Origin: JAYFRE01 sp034926235
GTDB lineage: Bacteria > Pseudomonadota > Alphaproteobacteria > Rhodospirillales > Magnetospirillaceae
Length of the DNA: 8,711 nt
Direction of reading: 5' to 3'
Assembly: GCA_034926235.1 (NCBI GenBank)
Contig: JAYFRE010000105.1
Span: forward strand, 1 to 8,711
A model generated the notes under the pieces. The model was not told the origin of the DNA. It saw only the letters and a list, made by a program, of their open reading frames with translations, and did no database searches. The position numbers and the translations under genes were made by a program. Positions within the stretch are counted from its first letter, which is position 1, and every line of letters starts with the position of its first letter. Positions 1 to 6,705 of this stretch are shown one piece after another.

Positions 1-971
1 CGGAAGAGAACCATCACCAGCCCGGAGCACATGATCGCCAGGACCGCCAGGGCCGCGTACATGCTGCCATAGGCCGCCCACCCTTGCGCCCAGGACATGT
101 ACCAGCCCAACCCGGCCTTGACGCCCATCATCTCGGCGACGACCAGCACCGCGAATGCCGAGCACAAACCCATGAACAAGCCGACGAAGACATTCGGCAT
201 CGCCGCCGGGATGGCGACCTTCAGCACCAGGAAACGGGGGCCGCCCCCCAGGGTGCGGGCAATGTCGTAATAGGCGCTGGCGACCGACGACACACCAGAC
301 CAAGTCAGAATCGCCACCGGAATGCCCGCTGCCAGTGCGACCAGGAAGACCGCCGCCGACCAACTGGTGGGAAAGATGAAGAAAGCGATCGGCAGCCAGG
401 CGGTCGCCGGCAAAGGCCCGATCAGACGCAGGATCGGATGCCCCCAATAGGCGGCGGCTTTGGACCAACCCAGCGCCACGCCGGTAGCGAATCCGATCGC
501 ACCGCCGATGACATAGCCGGTCACCAGCAGCAGCGTCGAATGGACCAGGCAGGATGTCAGCCTTTGCCAATCGTCGAGATAGACGCCGAACAATTCCTGG
601 GGGGCGACGAAGAACGGCTTTGGCAGCCAGCCGGTCTTGATGGTCACGATTTCCCACACCAGGATGCCGGCAGCCAGCGCCACGATCCAGGCTCCGCCTC
701 TGGACAGGCGCGGATAAAGCGGGCCGAGGCGCCGCCCCGCCAAGCCCAGAACGAAGAGAAGAACGGCGAATGCCGCAAGGAAATGGCCGAATTCCTGGGT
801 ATACCCCCAGTCCTCGATATCCGGCCAAAAGAGAGTAACGGCGGAAGCCGCCGCCCAGGCGAATGACGCGGCAAATCCCCCCCGCCATAAAAGACCGGAG
901 AATTCCCCCGAAGACGATCGTCCGATCGCCTTGGGGGACGCCGCCACCGCCGCAGAGCCAGAACCAGCCAC
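1..971 (-). CDS. ABC transporter permease, nitrate/sulfonate/taurine type, 3' end cut by window edge
   Basis: This is the inner-membrane permease of an NrtB/SsuC/TauC-type importer. The minus-strand frame is open from a GTG at 971 to the window edge, giving 323 codons with the C-terminus missing. The GTG is chosen because AAGGAGG lies about 7 nt upstream. The family core begins near residue 95 with a hydrophobic segment (about 93-110) and the PKPFFVAP region (117-124). Further membrane segments follow at about 145-168, 188-222, 260-282 and 303-322. The EAA-loop motif that docks onto the ATPase is at about 237-258 (ARTLGGG...VAIPAAMP). Before the core lie about 90 extra residues with two more hydrophobic stretches (about 33-50 and 62-79), unusual for a family of about 250-280 aa. 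It follows the binding-protein gene after 25 bp, so the two are probably co-transcribed. Substrate is unknown. An ATPase gene is expected beyond the left edge. Confidence 0.88.
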   Translation of the reverse strand, partial: MAGSGSAAVAASPKAIGRSSSGEFSGLLWRGGFAASFAWAAASAVTLFWPDIEDWGYTQEFGHFLAAFAVLLFVLGLAGRRLGPLYPRLSRGGAWIVALAAGILVWEIVTIKTGWLPKPFFVAPQELFGVYLDDWQRLTSCLVHSTLLLVTGYVIGGAIGFATGVALGWSKAAAYWGHPILRLIGPLPATAWLPIAFFIFPTSWSAAVFLVALAAGIPVAILTWSGVSSVASAYYDIARTLGGGPRFLVLKVAIPAAMPNVFVGLFMGLCSAFAVLVVAEMMGVKAGLGWYMSWAQGWAAYGSMYAALAVLAIMCSGLVMVLF

Positions 972-996
972 GGAAAAACCCTCCTTAATCTTTGAC

Positions 997-2052
997 TTAA
1001 GCGACGTCGAACGTCACACGCTTGGCGAACTTGGCCGAATCGGTCGAGGGCTTGAACACCTCGGCGATTTTCAACTCCTCCACATAGGCTTCGATCTGTG
1101 CGCGCAGAGCATCGCCCCTGACTTGGCCGTGATGATCGTGGGATTGCAGCATCCCGGCGATTTCCGACGCCTCGAATTTGGGGGCGTACTGCACAAAAGC
1201 CGCCGCCGCCCTGTCCGGCGAAGACGCCGTGATATGCCAGGCCTCCAAAAGGGCCGCTTCCAGCTTCTTGGCCGGTTCCGGATCGGCGCGCAGAAGCGCT
1301 CCGCGAACACCCAGCAAGCAGCAGGTCCGGTCATGATAGGGACCGCTTAGATTGGTCCCCAATTCGACCAGATTGGCGTCCTTCCGATAGCCCCAAGCCA
1401 GGGGATCGTAGGCAGTCAGGGCTTGCGCCTCCCCCTTCTCGATGGCGAGCCCCAGAAGATTGGCGGGGTAATGCCGCCATTCGACGTCTCTGGCGGGATC
1501 GATGCCGGCTTTGCTGAGGACGACTGAAAAGAAATTCTTGTCCGGTCCGGCCAGATCGCCGGTGGCGATGGTCTTGCCCTTCAATTGCTTGATGTCGCTG
1601 ATTCCGGAGCTTTTGGCCACGAACAGGCGCAAGCAACCGCCATGCAGGCCGGTGGTGATCTTGACGTCGAACCCCTGCTCCAACGGTTTCAGCCAACGCA
1701 GCGCCATGCCGACACCGGCATCGGCCTTGCCGGTGGCGATCGCTTCCAAGAGCTGATCGGTCGAGCCGGAAAAATTCACCAGTTCGGATGTCAGCCCATG
1801 CTTTTCCAGAATGCCTTCGTGATAGGCCAAAGCCACTGCCGCAAGGCAAGCCGAGTTGGCGTTCCAGGCCAATTTCAGCGGTCGCGCCACCGTACCCACC
1901 GGCTCGTCGGCCCGTGCGCGGGACGACAGAATGCCGAAAACAGGAACGCTTAGACCCATGGCTGCGATGGATTTCAGGAACCCGCGCCGCGACCATTCCC
2001 CGGAAGAACGCGCCGGGGAACGACCCGGAATTTCATTGTGGTCCTTGCTCAT
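997..2052 (-). CDS. Tat-exported ABC transporter substrate-binding protein, NMT1/SsuA/NrtA-like
   Basis: This 351-aa periplasmic solute-binding protein belongs to the type II binding fold used for nitrate, sulfonate, taurine and thiamine-precursor uptake. The N-terminus carries a twin-arginine signal: SRRGFLK at 21-27, a hydrophobic stretch to about 43, then ARA-DE with probable cleavage after A48. The mature part starts with a beta strand (LKLAWNANSACLA, 59-71). It then has family-typical elements: a GSTDQLLEAIATGKADAGVG segment (96-115), LHGGC (136-140), and LKGKTIATGD (157-166). Four cysteines (C69, C140 and adjacent C244-C245) and an HDHH cluster (305-308) are notable. The ATG at 2052 is preceded by AAAAGGTG at good spacing. 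An in-frame extension to 2160 would put the signal peptide internally and run through AT-rich promoter DNA, so it is rejected. The gene is divergent from the cystathionine operon, hinting at a sulfur-containing substrate, but the sequence does not settle the ligand. Confidence 0.88.
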   Translation of the reverse strand: MSKDHNEIPGRSPARSSGEWSRRGFLKSIAAMGLSVPVFGILSSRARADEPVGTVARPLKLAWNANSACLAAVALAYHEGILEKHGLTSELVNFSGSTDQLLEAIATGKADAGVGMALRWLKPLEQGFDVKITTGLHGGCLRLFVAKSSGISDIKQLKGKTIATGDLAGPDKNFFSVVLSKAGIDPARDVEWRHYPANLLGLAIEKGEAQALTAYDPLAWGYRKDANLVELGTNLSGPYHDRTCCLLGVRGALLRADPEPAKKLEAALLEAWHITASSPDRAAAAFVQYAPKFEASEIAGMLQSHDHHGQVRGDALRAQIEAYVEELKIAEVFKPSTDSAKFAKRVTFDVA

Positions 2053-2093
2053 CCGAAACACCTTTTCGTCGGTAAAATCACATTTAATTTTTG

Positions 2094-2114
2094 TGTTGTG
2101 TTTTTTTAACAACA
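2094..2114. repeat. Inverted repeat TGTTGT / ACAACA around a T-run
   Basis: TGTTGT (2094-2099) and ACAACA (2109-2114) are perfect 6-bp complementary arms around a 9-nt spacer dominated by seven Ts. It lies between the binding-protein start codon and the promoter-like hexamers. It could be a regulator half-site pair or chance in AT-rich DNA. Confidence 0.3.
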
Positions 2115-2135
2115 AACATATGACTGTGTTATAAA
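2106..2135 (+). promoter_or_regulatory. Candidate sigma-70-type promoter for the cystathionine operon
   Basis: TTAACA (2106-2111, five of six matches to TTGACA) is followed after 18 bp by TATAAA (2130-2135, five of six matches to TATAAT). Transcription would start near 2142, leaving a leader of about 80 nt before the ATG at 2225. The -10 hexamer sits inside the small palindrome GTGTT-ATA-AACAC (2126-2138). The opposite strand of that palindrome reads TATAAC (2133-2128), a possible -10 for the divergent importer genes, although its -35 (CTCAAT at 17 bp, or TTGACT at 21 bp) is poor. This is prediction by eye; AT-rich DNA gives false hits easily. Confidence 0.4.
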
Positions 2136-2145
2136 CACTTAAATC

Positions 2146-2166
2146 TACTAATTGAGTCAACTAGTA
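2146..2166. promoter_or_regulatory. 21-bp near-perfect palindrome, candidate operator
   Basis: The two 10-base arms are centred on G2156: TACTAATTGA on the left and TCAACTAGTA on the right. Nine of ten pairs are complementary; only A2151/C2161 mismatches. It sits just downstream of the predicted plus-strand start (about +5 to +25) and overlaps TTGACT (2160-2155) on the minus strand. One bound dimer could therefore affect both divergent operons. The half-site does not match a regulator I recognise. The spacing of one base between TTGA and TCAA excludes a standard FNR/CRP box. Confidence 0.5.
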
Positions 2167-2224
2167 TTTTTTAATCCATTAATTTTTGTTAATTATCCGC
2201 CGATCACCCCTCCATGGAGCCCCC

Positions 2225-3631
2225 ATGACAATGACCGTCCCCTATCCCGGTTCCACTCTCAGGCCCGCCGAAGGCTTGCTTTCATTGATCGGCAACACGC
2301 CTCTGATCGAGGTCAAACGCCTGGATACCGGGCCTTGCCGGCTGTTCCTGAAGTTGGAATCGGCCAATCCCGGCGGCTCCATCAAAGACCGCCCCGCCCT
2401 GGCCATGATCGAGGCTTTCGAGAAGGACGGATCGCTGAAGCCCGGCGGCACGCTGGTCGAAGCCACCGCCGGCAATACCGGACTGGGGCTGGCGCTGGTC
2501 GCCCTGCTCAAGGGCTATCGCCTGATTCTGGTCATCCCCGACAAGATGAGCCGCGAAAAAGTCTTTCATCTGAAAGCAATGGGCGTCGAGGTGGTGATGA
2601 CCCGCTCCGATGTCGGCAAGGGCCATCCCGACTATTATCAGGACATGGCCGAACGCATCGCGCGCGAAACCCCCGGCGCGGTCTTTGTCAACCAGTTCGC
2701 CAATCCGGCCAATCCGCTGGCGCATGAAACCGGCACCGCGCCCGAAATTTGGGAACAGATGGGCGGACATGTGGACGCCGTGGTCTGCGGGGTCGGTTCT
2801 TCGGGCACCATGACCGGCATCGGACGTTTTTTCGCCCGTGTTTCCCCCCGAACCGCCATGATTCTGGCCGATCCCAAAGGCTCGATCCTGGCCGATCTGG
2901 TCGATGGCCGTCCCGCCGGCGATCCGGGAAGCTGGCTGGTCGAAGGAATCGGCGAGGATTTCGTGCCGCCGATTGCCGATCTATCCCTGATCCGCCGCGC
3001 CTACGCCGTCGATGATGCCGATTCTTTTGCTGCTGCGCGCGACTTGCTGCTGAAGGAAGGGGTGCTGGCCGGGTCGTCATCCGGGACCATCCTGGCCGCC
3101 GCGCTGCGCTATTGCCGCGAACAGACCGGCGAAAAGCGCGTCGTCGCCCTAGTGCCCGACAGCGGCAACAAATACCTCTCCAAGATGTTCAACGATTTCT
3201 GGATGAGCGATCAGGGATTCCTGGAACGGCCCCGCCACGGCGATCTGCGCGACGTCATCGCCCGCCGCCATGACGAGGGCGCCGCCGTGACCATCGCGCC
3301 TAGCGACACGCTTAACACCGCCTATCAGCGCATGAAGCTCTATGACGTCTCGCAGCTTCCCGTGCTGGAAAACGAGCACATCGTCGGCATCCTGGACGAA
3401 TCCGATCTGCTGCTGGCCGTGTTCGGAAACCAGGACCGCTTCCAGGACCCTGTTTCCACCGCCATGAGCAAAGGACTGGAAACCATCGAGGTTTCAAGCC
3501 CGCTTGGGGATCTGGTCGGCCTGTTCGACCGGGGGCTGGTCGCCGTCGTCGTCGAGAACCACCGTTTCCTGGGTTTGATCACCCGCATTGATCTCATCAA
3601 CCATCTGCGCCGGAAAGTCGAGCGAGCATGA
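2225..3631 (+). CDS. Cystathionine beta-synthase with C-terminal CBS-domain pair
   Basis: This PLP enzyme condenses serine with homocysteine to cystathionine, the first step of reverse transsulfuration. It has 468 aa from the ATG at 2225, chosen because GGAG lies 5 nt upstream; a TTG at 2186 lies in promoter DNA. The fold-type II catalytic domain spans about 15-335. It has the PLP lysine K54 in NPGGSIKDR, the asparagine loop TAGNTG (81-86), the phosphate-binding loop GVGSSGTMTG (189-198) and EGIGEDFVP (240-248). PDSGNKYLSKMFNDFWM (311-327) resembles the CBS-type end of the domain rather than CysK. Two CBS motifs follow (about 339-400 and 404-462), a module that binds adenosyl ligands in other proteins and controls eukaryotic CBS through S-adenosylmethionine. 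The haem-binding N-terminal region of animal CBS is absent. Residue 82 is Ala where many relatives have Ser. A cysteine synthase role using O-acetylserine cannot be excluded, but the partner gene favours CBS. Confidence 0.9.
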   Translation: MTMTVPYPGSTLRPAEGLLSLIGNTPLIEVKRLDTGPCRLFLKLESANPGGSIKDRPALAMIEAFEKDGSLKPGGTLVEATAGNTGLGLALVALLKGYRLILVIPDKMSREKVFHLKAMGVEVVMTRSDVGKGHPDYYQDMAERIARETPGAVFVNQFANPANPLAHETGTAPEIWEQMGGHVDAVVCGVGSSGTMTGIGRFFARVSPRTAMILADPKGSILADLVDGRPAGDPGSWLVEGIGEDFVPPIADLSLIRRAYAVDDADSFAAARDLLLKEGVLAGSSSGTILAAALRYCREQTGEKRVVALVPDSGNKYLSKMFNDFWMSDQGFLERPRHGDLRDVIARRHDEGAAVTIAPSDTLNTAYQRMKLYDVSQLPVLENEHIVGILDESDLLLAVFGNQDRFQDPVSTAMSKGLETIEVSSPLGDLVGLFDRGLVAVVVENHRFLGLITRIDLINHLRRKVERA

Positions 3632-4800
3632 GCACCAACACCCCTATCCAGACCGGGCTTCAGACCATCGCCATCCATGGCGGCCAAAGCCCGGATTCTG
3701 CCACCGGCGCGGTCATCCCGCCGATCTACGCCACATCGACCTATGCCCAGACCGCGCCCGGTCAGCATAAGGGCTACGAATATTCCCGGTCCCAGAACCC
3801 GACCCGCGCCGCGTTCGAGGCCGGTCTGGCGGCAATCGAGGGCGGCAAGGCCGGATTTGCCTTCGCCTCCGGTCTGGCCGCCGAAAACGCCGTGCTCGAT
3901 CTTCTGGACCATGGCAGCCACATCATTGTTTCCGAAGATGTCTATGGCGGCAGTTGGCGATTGTTTCATCGCATCCGCGCCCGCACCGCCAATCTGTCCT
4001 TAACCCATGTCGATGCGTCCGACCCGGCGGCGATCCGCGCTGCGATCACGCCGCAGACCCGCTTGATCTGGGTGGAAAGCCCCGGCAATCCCTTGCTCCG
4101 GATCGCCGATCTGGCCGCCATCGCCGCCATTGCCCGTGAGCAGGGTATTTTGAGCGTCGCCGACAACACCTTCGCCTCGCCCGCCGTGCAGCGCCCCTTG
4201 GATTTCGGCTTCGATATCGTCGTCCATTCGGTAACCAAATATGTCGGCGGTCATTCCGATTTGATCGGCGGCGGCGTCGTGGTCCGCGAGGATAAGGATC
4301 TGATTGAACGATTGGGTTTCATCCAGAACGCCACCGGCGCGATTCTCGACCCCTTTTCCAGTTTCCTTGCCCTGCGCGGGCTGAAAACCCTGCCCTTGCG
4401 CATGGAGCGTCACGCCGCCAATGCGCAAATCCTGGCGGAATGGCTGGAAGGCCAGTCCAAAGTGGAACGGGTCTTTTATCCCGGCCTGCCCAGCCACCCG
4501 CAATATGATCTGGCCGCCCGCCAGATGCGTTCGGGCGGCGGCATGCTGTCCTTCCTGCTGAAAGGCGGCGACGGTGCGGCGGCGCGCTTCTTCAAGCCCC
4601 TGTCCCTGTTTACCCTAGCCGAAAGCCTGGGCGGCATCGAAAGCCTGGCCGGCCACCCTTTCACTATGAGCCATGCCTCGCTGCCGGCGGAACGGCGCGC
4701 CAGCCTGGGCATCACGCCCGGCCTGATCCGCCTGTCGGTGGGAATCGAGGACGCCGCCGACCTGATCGCCGACCTCGAACGGGGGCTGGCGGTGGTTTGA
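3628..4800 (+). CDS. Cystathionine gamma-lyase (Cys/Met metabolism PLP enzyme)
   Basis: This 390-aa fold-type I PLP enzyme most likely splits cystathionine into cysteine, 2-oxobutyrate and ammonia, completing reverse transsulfuration. Visible family residues are YEYSRSQNPTR (50-60, where Y52 and R54 of one subunit bind PLP of the next), Y107 in EDVYGGS stacking on the cofactor, and D178 in ADNTF. The PLP lysine is K204 in HSVTKYVGGHSD. LAESLGGIESLAGHP (330-344) includes E338, aligned by eye to the human gamma-lyase specificity glutamate. R368 in LIRLSVG binds the substrate carboxylate. Length is normal for the family. The ATG overlaps the stop of the upstream beta-synthase gene in an ATGA (3628-3631), indicating translational coupling. 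Gamma-synthase (MetB) and O-acyl-homoserine sulfhydrylases share all these motifs. The gamma-lyase call rests mainly on the paired beta-synthase and the resemblance of the C-terminal part to eukaryotic gamma-lyases. Confidence 0.83.
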   Translation: MSTNTPIQTGLQTIAIHGGQSPDSATGAVIPPIYATSTYAQTAPGQHKGYEYSRSQNPTRAAFEAGLAAIEGGKAGFAFASGLAAENAVLDLLDHGSHIIVSEDVYGGSWRLFHRIRARTANLSLTHVDASDPAAIRAAITPQTRLIWVESPGNPLLRIADLAAIAAIAREQGILSVADNTFASPAVQRPLDFGFDIVVHSVTKYVGGHSDLIGGGVVVREDKDLIERLGFIQNATGAILDPFSSFLALRGLKTLPLRMERHAANAQILAEWLEGQSKVERVFYPGLPSHPQYDLAARQMRSGGGMLSFLLKGGDGAAARFFKPLSLFTLAESLGGIESLAGHPFTMSHASLPAERRASLGITPGLIRLSVGIEDAADLIADLERGLAVV

Positions 4801-4833
4801 AAACCGGCTTTTCGCCTGAAGAACCGAAATGAA

Positions 4834-4860
4834 AAGGGCGGACCTCATGGGTCCGCCCTT
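4834..4860. terminator. Bidirectional hairpin terminator between convergent operons
   Basis: Arms AAGGGCGGACC (4834-4844) and GGTCCGCCCTT (4850-4860) form a perfect 11-bp GC-rich stem with a 5-nt loop (TCATG). It lies 33 bp after the gamma-lyase stop and 24 bp before the livM stop, where both converging transcripts need an end. The minus-strand reading ends in a short T-run (CCCTTTT), while the plus-strand tail is weaker (CCCTTCGATTAT). It should therefore work best for the liv operon. Confidence 0.85.
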
Positions 4861-4884
4861 CGATTATCGACCATGCACCCCCGG

Positions 4885-5844
4885 TCAGTCGGAACCGTCA
4901 TCCCCGCCCTGCGGTGAAACGGCGATGGTTTTCGGCTGTTCCTCGGGCAAAAGCCCTTCGGGACGCAGCAGCAAAATCACCTGCAACAGAACGCCAATCA
5001 GCAGAACCCGCACCGCGCCGGCCTGGGTGACCATCGTCGCCGGCAAAAGACCGGTCAGGAATTCGGTTCCCGACCAAACCAGCCAAATGACGAACGCGCC
5101 CAACACCGCGCCCTTGTTGTTGCCGCTGCCGCCCGCAATCAGCATCACCCAGATCAGGAAGGTGGCGAAGACCGGCTCGAACGCCTCGGGGCTGATAAAA
5201 CCGATGAAATGGGCGTAGAGCGCACCGCCCAGGCCCATCAGCATCGATCCCAGCACGAAAGCCTGCAACCGAAAACGGGCGACATTCTTCCCCGCCGCCT
5301 CGACACCATCCTCATTTTCGCGGATGGCGCGCAAGACCCGCCCCCAGGGCGAGCGCCGGCCGCGTTCGACCAGCAGATAGCACAGCGCCAGCACCACAAC
5401 CGCCACCAGCAAAAAGCCGACGCCCCCAACACCAAAGGGACGTTCGATGCCCGGAATGCCGCGCACGCCGTTGCCGATCCAATCCTCGTTCTTGAAGATC
5501 AGGCGCACGATTTCGGCCACGCCGATGGTGGCGATGGACAGATAGTCCGAGCGCAGGCCGATCGTGACCACCCCAACCAGCAGGCCGACGATCCCCGACA
5601 TCAGCACCGCCGCCGCCAATCCGACAAGAAACGGCATTCCCAATCCGCCCAGATGCTCGGTGCTGGGACCGGTGGTGACGATCGCGCTGGTATAGGCACC
5701 GATGGCGAAGAAACCGGCCACGCCGATATTGAACAGGCCGGTCATGCCCCATTGCACATTGAGCCCCAGGACCAGCACCGCATAGATGACCGCCATGGTC
5801 ACCAGGACCAGGCCGTAATTCAGCAATCCGGCGAATTCGATCAT
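4885..5844 (-). CDS. livM: Branched-chain amino acid ABC transporter permease LivM
   Basis: This is the second inner-membrane permease of a HAAT-family importer for leucine, isoleucine and valine or similar amino acids; it pairs with LivH. It has 319 aa, typical for the short LivM type without the longer N-terminus of the E. coli protein. It is strongly hydrophobic, with about eight membrane segments, starting at about 8-30. Family features are LNVQWGMTGLFNIGVAGFFAIGAY (residues 28-51), YLSIATIGVAEIVRLIF (101-117) and the cytoplasmic EAA-like coupling loop GRVLRAIRENEDGVEAAGKN (168-187). A conserved glycine-rich AGGSGNNKGAVLGA (237-250) follows, and then the LLLRPEGLLP ending. The start codon overlaps the livH stop in ATGA (5841-5844), and GGGAG is about 7 nt upstream, inside livH. 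It is the last gene of the operon; the hairpin at 4834-4860 follows. Confidence 0.93.
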   Translation of the reverse strand: MIEFAGLLNYGLVLVTMAVIYAVLVLGLNVQWGMTGLFNIGVAGFFAIGAYTSAIVTTGPSTEHLGGLGMPFLVGLAAAVLMSGIVGLLVGVVTIGLRSDYLSIATIGVAEIVRLIFKNEDWIGNGVRGIPGIERPFGVGGVGFLLVAVVVLALCYLLVERGRRSPWGRVLRAIRENEDGVEAAGKNVARFRLQAFVLGSMLMGLGGALYAHFIGFISPEAFEPVFATFLIWVMLIAGGSGNNKGAVLGAFVIWLVWSGTEFLTGLLPATMVTQAGAVRVLLIGVLLQVILLLRPEGLLPEEQPKTIAVSPQGGDDGSD

Positions 5845-6701
5845 GAGCGTGCTCCCAGCAAGCCGGTCGGTCGCACCACCAGCATCAGGATCATGACGAC
5901 GAAAGCCACGGCAGGCTTGTAAGACGGATCGATCACCGCCGTGGACAGTTCCGAAACGATACCGATGCTCATGCCGCCCAGGATGGCCCCATAGGGACGG
6001 CCCAGACCGCCCAGGATCGCAGCGGCAAAGACCGGCAGCAGCGCCGACCAGCCCATCATCGTCGTTAAACGGCTATCGATGGCCAGGAAGATCCCCGCCG
6101 CCGCGGCCAATCCGCCGCCCACGGCCCAGGTCCACAGGATGACGCGTTCGGAATCGATGCCGGTGACGCCGGCCAAATCCATGTTGTCGGCCAAGGCCCG
6201 CATCGCCTTGCCCATCCGGGTGTGTCGCAGGAACAAATGAATGCCGATCACCAGCACGACGCAGCCGCCCAGGATCATCAGATGGTCCGGCCGGATCATG
6301 ATCGGCCCCAGATGGATCGGCATCTGGATGCCTTTGACATAGGAATGGTCGCGCACGCCCCAGATCAGCATGACGATGCTGCGGATGATCAGCGCCATTC
6401 CGAAGGAGGAAATCACCAGGATCACCGGCCGGGTCCGGCGCAGATGCTTATAGACCAGCCGGTCGGCGGCGACCGCGATCAGGGCCCCGCCAGCGATGCC
6501 GAAAGGAACCGACGCCCAAAGCGGGAAATGCAGCACCGCCACCATGGCGTAAGCGCAATAAGCGCCGAAGGTCATGATGTCGCCATGGGCGAAATTCGAG
6601 AAGCGCAGCACACCGTAAAGCAGCGATACGCCGATCGCGCCCAGGGTGAGAATGCTGCCCAGAACCACGCCATAGACGACGAGTTGAAGCAGATCGACCA
6701 T
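5841..6701 (-). CDS. livH: Branched-chain amino acid ABC transporter permease LivH
   Basis: This 286-aa inner-membrane permease is the LivM partner in a HAAT-family importer. It begins with the family-typical hydrophobic N-terminus (VVYGVVLGSILTLGAIGVSL, about residues 8-27), then YGVLRFSNFAHGDIMTFGAY (28-47). The EAA-like loop is around RHTRMGKAMRALADNMDLAGVTGI, and the C-terminal signature is AAILGGLGRPYGAILGG. Length is close to the usual 290-310. The start at 6701 (MVDLLQL) is chosen over an upstream in-frame extension to 6833, which runs back through livF and reads as arginine/tryptophan-rich nonsense. Only 4 nt separate it from the livF stop, and a G-rich ribosome-binding stretch lies in the livF end. 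It overlaps livM downstream by 4 bp. Confidence 0.93.
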   Translation of the reverse strand: MVDLLQLVVYGVVLGSILTLGAIGVSLLYGVLRFSNFAHGDIMTFGAYCAYAMVAVLHFPLWASVPFGIAGGALIAVAADRLVYKHLRRTRPVILVISSFGMALIIRSIVMLIWGVRDHSYVKGIQMPIHLGPIMIRPDHLMILGGCVVLVIGIHLFLRHTRMGKAMRALADNMDLAGVTGIDSERVILWTWAVGGGLAAAAGIFLAIDSRLTTMMGWSALLPVFAAAILGGLGRPYGAILGGMSIGIVSELSTAVIDPSYKPAVAFVVMILMLVVRPTGLLGARS

Positions 6702-6705
6702 GGTC

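Larger units (their letters stand above)
2053..2224. promoter_or_regulatory. AT-rich divergent promoter region between the importer and transsulfuration genes
   Basis: This 172-bp intergenic stretch is far more AT-rich than the rest of the window; a hand count gives about 22% GC over 2081-2190. It must hold the promoters for both flanking operons. It contains three inverted repeats (2094-2114, 2126-2138, 2146-2166) and a cluster of TTAAT/ATTAA half-sites (2171-2175, 2178-2182, 2189-2193), the first two of which form TTAAT-CC-ATTAA. No SAM riboswitch core was recognised by eye in the leader of the plus-strand operon. Confidence 0.75.

Noticed and set aside
84..866. Long plus-strand open frame opposite the permease gene
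   Set aside because: The Gln/Arg/Asp/His-rich translation is typical of antisense frames in GC-rich genes. The minus strand encodes a clear permease.
2053..2160. 36-residue in-frame N-terminal extension of the binding protein
   Set aside because: It is rich in Lys, Asn and Thr, runs through the AT-rich promoter DNA, and would bury the Tat signal. The ATG at 2052 has a good ribosome-binding site.
2153..2161. TTGAGTCAA as an FNR/CRP-type box
   Set aside because: FNR-type sites need about four bases between TTGAT and ATCAA, and here only one base separates the half-sites.
2186..2224. TTG start adding 13 residues to cystathionine beta-synthase
   Set aside because: There is no Shine-Dalgarno before the TTG, while ATG 2225 has GGAG at 5 nt and starts just before the conserved domain.
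2136..2224. SAM-II type riboswitch in the cystathionine operon leader
   Set aside because: The leader is short and AT-rich and shows none of the conserved riboswitch core or pseudoknot pairing I could recognise.
5209..5922. Long plus-strand open frame opposite livM and the end of livH
   Set aside because: It is Gln/His/Asp-rich antisense shadow with no recognisable domain, and the opposite strand is certain.
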